The position numbers and the translations under genes were made by a program. The notes under the pieces were generated by a model that saw nothing but the letters and a program-made list of their open reading frames with translations, searched no databases and was not told where the DNA came from. A DNA stretch of 10,830 nt from Chloroflexota bacterium (lineage in GTDB: Bacteria > Chloroflexota > Anaerolineae > Anaerolineales > Anaerolineaceae): the NCBI GenBank assembly GCA_012797215.1, contig JAAZPN010000081.1:1-10830 (forward strand), read 5' to 3'. Every line of letters starts with the position of its first letter. Positions within the stretch are counted from its first letter, which is position 1. Below, piece after piece: positions 7,165 to 10,830 of the stretch.

Positions 7165-8202
7165 ATGCCGCAAGGATTTCAGATAGGACCGCTCACAATT
7201 CGTTACTACGCGCTGATTATTCTGGCAGGCGCGCTCTTGGGTGCTTGGCTCGCCTCCGTGGAAGCAAAACGCCGTGGAAAAGATGGTAATTTGATTTGGG
7301 ACATATTGCCCTGGCTGCTGGTAGGCGGGATTATCGGCGCTCGATTGTGGCATGTGTTCACTCCCTCCGCGTCCAATGCCGCCATGGGTCTGACGACCAA
7401 GTATTACCTCCAACATCCGCTTCAGATCTTGATGATCTGGAATGGCGGTCTGGGAATCCCCGGTGGGGTGATTGGCGGAGCTCTCGCCCTGTTGATCTAC
7501 TGCCGCGCGACAAAACAAAAATTCCTCGAGTGGGCGGATATCATTTCCCCCGGGCTCTTGATCGGGCAGGCCGTCGGACGTTGGGGTAATTTCATCAACC
7601 AGGAACTTTACGGCAGCCCATCGAACCTGCCTTGGGCAATCACTATTGCTCCGCCTTATCGCCTGCCGGGCTTTGAAGCAGTTTCGAAATATCATCCCTT
7701 ATTTCTGTATGAATCAGTGCTGAATCTCCTCGCGGCAGGCATTTTGCTTTACATAGGCCGCAAGTATAAAGAGAAACTGTATAAAGGGGATATCTTCCTG
7801 CTCTACCTGGTGCTCTATCCGGTCATCCGTTTTGGACTGGAATACCTGCGTCTGGACCCTTCGCCTGTGGCCGGCATCAATATCAATCAGACAATCATGG
7901 GAATAGTAGCTTTGCTTTCAGCAGCGCTGCTGATTGTACGGCACACAATTCGCCGACCAAAGGCTGAGCAAGAGATTGAAACCGAAGGCATTGACATTTC
8001 CGAAATGGAACCTGTTGGCCTCGAAGAACCTCAATTGGATGCTGAAGTAATTATCGAAAACGAGAGCGGACAGGAGCTGGTTCAGGATGATGACGCGCTC
8101 GATTCCAAGGTTGAAACGCTGGACGAACCCGAAAATATAGAAGCCCAGCCTGACAACGAAGAAACAGCCGCTGAAGATGAATCGCGCTTTCCTGAAAACT
8201 AA
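7165..8202 (+). CDS. lgt: Prolipoprotein diacylglyceryl transferase, with acidic C-terminal tail
   Basis: Membrane enzyme for the first step of lipoprotein maturation: it moves diacylglycerol from phosphatidylglycerol to the lipobox Cys of prolipoproteins. The Lgt signature GRWGNFINQELYG is at 138-150, with Arg139, Asn142 and Glu147 matching E. coli Arg143, Asn146 and Glu151. RFGLE (222-226) matches the E. coli Arg239/Glu243 pair. About seven hydrophobic helices fit the fold, the last near 243-260. The E. coli His103 position reads as Pro in WNGGLGIPGG (92-101). Such changes are common in Lgt from other phyla, so activity is still expected. The final 80 or so residues (265-345) are an added, low-complexity tail with about 30 Asp/Glu and 3 Lys/Arg, predicted to lie in the cytoplasm. 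AAGGA at 7153-7157 is the ribosome site, 7 bases before ATG. A strong terminator follows the stop. Confidence 0.95.
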   Translation: MPQGFQIGPLTIRYYALIILAGALLGAWLASVEAKRRGKDGNLIWDILPWLLVGGIIGARLWHVFTPSASNAAMGLTTKYYLQHPLQILMIWNGGLGIPGGVIGGALALLIYCRATKQKFLEWADIISPGLLIGQAVGRWGNFINQELYGSPSNLPWAITIAPPYRLPGFEAVSKYHPLFLYESVLNLLAAGILLYIGRKYKEKLYKGDIFLLYLVLYPVIRFGLEYLRLDPSPVAGININQTIMGIVALLSAALLIVRHTIRRPKAEQEIETEGIDISEMEPVGLEEPQLDAEVIIENESGQELVQDDDALDSKVETLDEPENIEAQPDNEETAAEDESRFPEN

Positions 8203-8220
8203 GATATCTTCCTAAAAACT

Positions 8221-8254
8221 AAAGCCTCCGAATTTTCGGAGGCTTTTTCTTTTC
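8221..8254 (+). terminator. Intrinsic transcription terminator after lgt
   Basis: GCCTCCGA (8224-8231) pairs perfectly with TCGGAGGC (8236-8243) around a four-base loop. AAA before and TTT after can extend the stem, and a T-rich run reaches 8253. It sits 18 bases after the lgt stop and should end the ftsK-lgt transcript, isolating tyrS. Confidence 0.93.
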
Positions 8255-8284
8255 TTGAAAAACGCGTTGGGAATTAAAGTGCGG

Positions 8285-8290
8285 TAGAAT
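8285..8290 (+). promoter_or_regulatory. Possible -10 element for tyrS
   Basis: TAGAAT differs from TATAAT at one position and lies between the lgt terminator and tyrS, where a promoter is expected. No -35 element sits at the usual distance: TTGAAA (8255-8260) is 24 bases away and TTGGGA (8267-8272) is 12 away. The call is weak. Confidence 0.35.
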
Positions 8291-8346
8291 TCAGAACTAC
8301 ATGCAGCGCCTGCGCTCTTAGGTTAAGGCCTGCCAGAAGGCAAGAT

Positions 8347-8351
8347 GGAGG
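8347..8351 (+). promoter_or_regulatory. Ribosome binding site of tyrS
   Basis: GGAGG, 6 bases before ATG 8358, is the strongest Shine-Dalgarno sequence in the window and fixes the tyrS start. Confidence 0.8.
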
Positions 8352-8357
8352 CACATA

Positions 8358-9572
8358 ATGAACGTTGATGAACAGGTCGAATACTTAATGCAGGGTGTCG
8401 ACTACGGCGACCCGACTGTAGAGCAGGCTATGGCTGTTGAACTGCGCGAGCGGCTGATTGCGGCTGAACGCGAAGGCCGCCCTCTGCAAGTTTACTGCGG
8501 ATATGACCCCACCTCCACCGACTTACACCTGGGGCACACGGTCACCATGCGCAAACTGCGCCAATTTCAGGAGCTTGGGCATGATGTGACTTTCCTCATC
8601 GGGATTTTTACATCCCTGATTGGTGACCCGTCCGACAAAGACAAGCTGCGCCCGCAGATGGGAATCGATAAAGTGATGCGCAACGCGGAAACTTACGCGG
8701 AACAAGCCTTCCGCGTGCTGGACCCTGAAAAAACGCATGTGCGTTACAACTCAGATTGGCTTTCCAAGCTGACTATGGAAGATTTCTTCCGGCTGGCTTC
8801 CAACTTTACCGTGCAGCAGTTCCTGACGCGGGATAACTTCCGCAAACGTTGGGATAACGCCGAACCAATTTACTTGCATGAATTCTTTTATTCCCTGATG
8901 CAAGGTTATGACGCGCATCATCTGAACGCGGATGTCCAGGTGGGAGGGTCGGACCAGCTTTTCAACATTATGACGGCTGCGCGGAAAGTGATGACCTTCT
9001 TTGGCCAGAAACCCAACATCGGCATCATCCTTGGCATTCTGCCGGGAACTGATGGCGAAGTGCGCATGAGCAAATCGCTTGGCAATCACATCCCTTTAAA
9101 TACCAGCGCTGAGGATATGTACGGCAAAGTGATGAGCATACCGGATAAGGTTATGCCGGTGTATGCCCGCCTGGCTACTTCCTGGACCCCGGAAACGCTA
9201 AATCACTTCCTGATTGGTCTGGAAACCAACAGCATCCATCCACGCGACGCGAAAATGAAGCTTGCCCACGCGATAAGCTCTGTGTTTTATGGCGAAGCAG
9301 CCGCAGAAAGCGCGCAAAACCAATTCATCTCCATGTTCCAAAAAGGGGACGTGCCGGATGAGATGCCGGAATATAAGCTGGAGGGCGCGGAAAATCTTTT
9401 GGATGTGATGGTTAAGAACAAGCTGGCGCAAAGCCGAAATCAGGCGCGCCGTCTGGTGGAGCAGCAGGGCGTCAAGCTTGATGGGGTTACCGTTGGGGAC
9501 GTAACCCTGTCCATTGACCAGGGCTGCGTTTTACAGTGCGGAAAACGGCATTACTTGCGGATTGTGCGTTAA
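8358..9572 (+). CDS. tyrS: Tyrosyl-tRNA synthetase (TyrZ-like type)
   Basis: Charges tRNA-Tyr with tyrosine in the cytosol. The 404-residue product is a full-length class I synthetase. It has the HIGH motif as HLGH (57-60) within CGYDPTSTDLHLGH, the tyrosine-site segment YSLMQGYDA (178-186), VGGSDQLFN (195-203) and the KMSKS motif as RMSKS (236-240). A C-terminal S4 RNA-binding domain follows (about 345-404) with QSRNQARRLVEQQGVKLDG (358-376). The GGSDQ-x-x-N form without Trp, the HLGH motif and the RMSKSLGN string fit the TyrZ-like bacterial subgroup better than the E. coli TyrS subgroup; this is judged by eye. The leader after the presumed promoter is only about 60 bases and contains no tyrosine T-box features. 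The gene is monocistronic as far as visible: a terminator lies before it and a convergent gene 4 bases after it. Confidence 0.96.
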   Translation: MNVDEQVEYLMQGVDYGDPTVEQAMAVELRERLIAAEREGRPLQVYCGYDPTSTDLHLGHTVTMRKLRQFQELGHDVTFLIGIFTSLIGDPSDKDKLRPQMGIDKVMRNAETYAEQAFRVLDPEKTHVRYNSDWLSKLTMEDFFRLASNFTVQQFLTRDNFRKRWDNAEPIYLHEFFYSLMQGYDAHHLNADVQVGGSDQLFNIMTAARKVMTFFGQKPNIGIILGILPGTDGEVRMSKSLGNHIPLNTSAEDMYGKVMSIPDKVMPVYARLATSWTPETLNHFLIGLETNSIHPRDAKMKLAHAISSVFYGEAAAESAQNQFISMFQKGDVPDEMPEYKLEGAENLLDVMVKNKLAQSRNQARRLVEQQGVKLDGVTVGDVTLSIDQGCVLQCGKRHYLRIVR

Positions 9573-9576
9573 TCGC

Positions 9577-10830
9577 TCAGGGCGTCAGCAAATTGAGAAG
9601 CTGACTGCCGATTTCCTGGCTAAGTTTCGGGTTGTTCCCTTCAATCGCCACAGCGATTGCCAACGGCACACCGACCCACTGCGGAGTAGTTCCGCCCAAA
9701 TACCAGGTTAGCGTCTCTCCACTCTCTAAGGGCGCGTGTGCGTTTAGATACCATATCGGTTGCGAATCCGCCAGAAACTGGTTGCGCAGCTGCAGCGCTA
9801 AATCCGGATTGAACACCTCCACCGCTGAGGTGTTTCCACCAAAGGCTACCCACGCGCCATTCCCGGACTTATAGCTGTTCACTAATTTCGGCGAGGGCTG
9901 CTGGCCGTCATTGCTGAGCACAGCTGCCATCAGTGCCATTTGCAGCGGGGTTACTGACGTTTGTTGGGCTTCTTGTAGCCAAGCGGTTTCATCGCCAGCT
10001 AAAGCCGGGTCCGCTGCGGCTTGAGCGGATTCAACTGCCACGGCGGGCACCCGAAACAAGCCCAAGGCGCGCATCATTTCTGCCAGGTCTTGCGGGGTAG
10101 CGCCCTGCATCAGGTCGGCCGACGCGCTCTCGCATCCATACTGCAGCACATTAACGTGATTATCCGCGGCTTGTATTGCCTGGTAACAGGGATAATCCAG
10201 GCGTGGGGAGAGCTTGGGATATTGATAGCGAACTTGCGGGTCTGTCCAGTACGCTGCCAGCGCAGGAATATTGATAAGAGTCCCGAGAGGATATACTGCC
10301 TGGGTGGTGCGGTTTAACATTGGCGCGTCTTCGCGGTTCATTAGTGCTACAAAATCATCCGCGAGGGTGTTAGCATTGAAGTAGGGGTGGCTGGCTAGGG
10401 CGTAGATTTCTCCGGTTTTCGCGTTTAAGAGCACCACCGCGCCTTTGTGTCCTTCCAGAAGGGTGTCTGCCGCTTTTTGAAGTGAGAGATTCAGGTTGAC
10501 TTTCACATCCGAGCCGGGTGGAGGTTGGTTATAGAGCAGTTGGTGCTGCCAGATTTCCGAGAACTGTCTTCCGTAGCCACGTAAGAAGGAATAGACTCCG
10601 CGTTCCAGTCCAGCCTGTCCGTACAAGCCATTCGCATAGCCGACAACACTGCTGAGCGGTGGATAGAGAAGCTCGCGCGCGTACTCTCCGGGTACGCCAG
10701 TCGTCACCGCCAGCGGCTCATCCGAGGTGGTAATAATGCTGCCGCGGGGGGAATAGACGTCATATACCGCCCAGCGCAAATTTTCAGGTCTGGATATCAG
10801 GGTTTCTCGATTCCATACGGCAATCAGCGC
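9577..10830 (-). CDS. PbpA-like penicillin-binding protein with lost transpeptidase motifs (5' end outside window)
   Basis: The visible 417 residues are open to the window edge; the N-terminus and the expected membrane anchor lie beyond 10830. The frame continues through TTG 10779, so that codon is not the start. The family landmarks of class B PBPs of the PbpA type are present in order: RPENLRWAV, YSPRGSI followed by EPLAV, YGQAGLE, NAKTGEIYALASHP, MLNRTTQAVYP, SVTPLQMALMAAVLSN, and the late strand LAIAVAIE. The three catalytic motifs are not: SxxK reads TLIN (10270-10281), SxN reads GCE (10129-10137) and KTG/KSG reads ESG (9718-9726). The frame itself is intact with no stop or shift, so this looks like a maintained non-catalytic paralogue rather than a decaying pseudogene. 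A structural or scaffolding role in wall synthesis or division is inference. It converges on tyrS with 4 bases between stops. Confidence 0.85.
   Translation of the reverse strand, partial: ALIAVWNRETLISRPENLRWAVYDVYSPRGSIITTSDEPLAVTTGVPGEYARELLYPPLSSVVGYANGLYGQAGLERGVYSFLRGYGRQFSEIWQHQLLYNQPPPGSDVKVNLNLSLQKAADTLLEGHKGAVVLLNAKTGEIYALASHPYFNANTLADDFVALMNREDAPMLNRTTQAVYPLGTLINIPALAAYWTDPQVRYQYPKLSPRLDYPCYQAIQAADNHVNVLQYGCESASADLMQGATPQDLAEMMRALGLFRVPAVAVESAQAAADPALAGDETAWLQEAQQTSVTPLQMALMAAVLSNDGQQPSPKLVNSYKSGNGAWVAFGGNTSAVEVFNPDLALQLRNQFLADSQPIWYLNAHAPLESGETLTWYLGGTTPQWVGVPLAIAVAIEGNNPKLSQEIGSQLLNLLTP

Noticed and set aside
7102..7695. 197-codon antisense open frame across lgt
   Set aside because: It lies opposite well-identified lgt sequence, starts inside the upstream gene, and its translation has no recognisable domain. 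It is a coding shadow, like the other long antisense frames at 447-791, 1105-1485 and 5497-5787.
8301..8321. Six-codon mini-ORF ahead of tyrS (ATG to TAG) as a leader peptide
   Set aside because: It has no ribosome binding site, encodes no tyrosine, and a frame this short is expected by chance.
8291..8357. T-box riboswitch or tyrosine attenuator in the tyrS leader
   Set aside because: Only about 60 bases lie between the possible -10 element and the start codon. There is no T-box motif, no tyrosine specifier loop and no terminator/antiterminator pair.
10777..10779. TTG 10779 as the start of the PBP-like gene
   Set aside because: The same frame is open to 10830 and encodes typical PbpA sequence (RPENLRWAV), so the true start lies outside the window.

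Overview
The window looks like ordinary chromosomal DNA from a bacterium of the Chloroflexota, most likely Anaerolineae-like. This placement is inference. It rests on protein style: a PbpA-type penicillin-binding protein, a TyrZ-type tyrosyl-tRNA synthetase, a membrane sensor with a GAF domain and a distinctive C-terminal HTH-like module, and a Pro/Thr-rich linker leading to an Ig-like domain. I see no mobile element, CRISPR array, rRNA or tRNA. Coding density is very high and no gap between genes exceeds about 160 bases.

Left part (1-4131, + strand): a purine nucleoside phosphorylase with complete active-site residues; a two-helix membrane protein with an external Ig-like domain; a GNAT acetyltransferase that follows it with the ribosome binding site touching the upstream stop codon; and a 642-residue membrane sensor (8-9 helices, GAF, predicted HTH) with no recognisable kinase or cyclase output.

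Middle (4204-8254, + strand): a compact envelope and chromosome-segregation cluster, ftsK - CDP-alcohol phosphatidyltransferase - lgt, with 18-base gaps, closed by a strong intrinsic terminator at 8221-8254. FtsK pumps DNA at the septum, the CDP-alcohol enzyme makes a phospholipid, and Lgt transfers diacylglycerol from a phospholipid to lipoproteins. Lgt carries an unusual, strongly acidic C-terminal tail.

Right part (8255-10830): tyrS with its own leader, then, convergent and only 4 bases away, the C-terminal 417 residues of a PbpA-like penicillin-binding protein on the - strand that runs off the window. By motif alignment this protein has lost all three transpeptidase motifs (SxxK, SxN, KTG) while keeping an intact reading frame and fold landmarks. 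It is therefore probably a pseudo-transpeptidase.

The most interesting items are the apparently dead PbpA-like protein and the kinase-less membrane sensor with an HTH-like tail. The Lgt acidic tail and the altered FtsK gamma recognition helix are secondary. I do not see a defence island or other clearly new multi-gene system.
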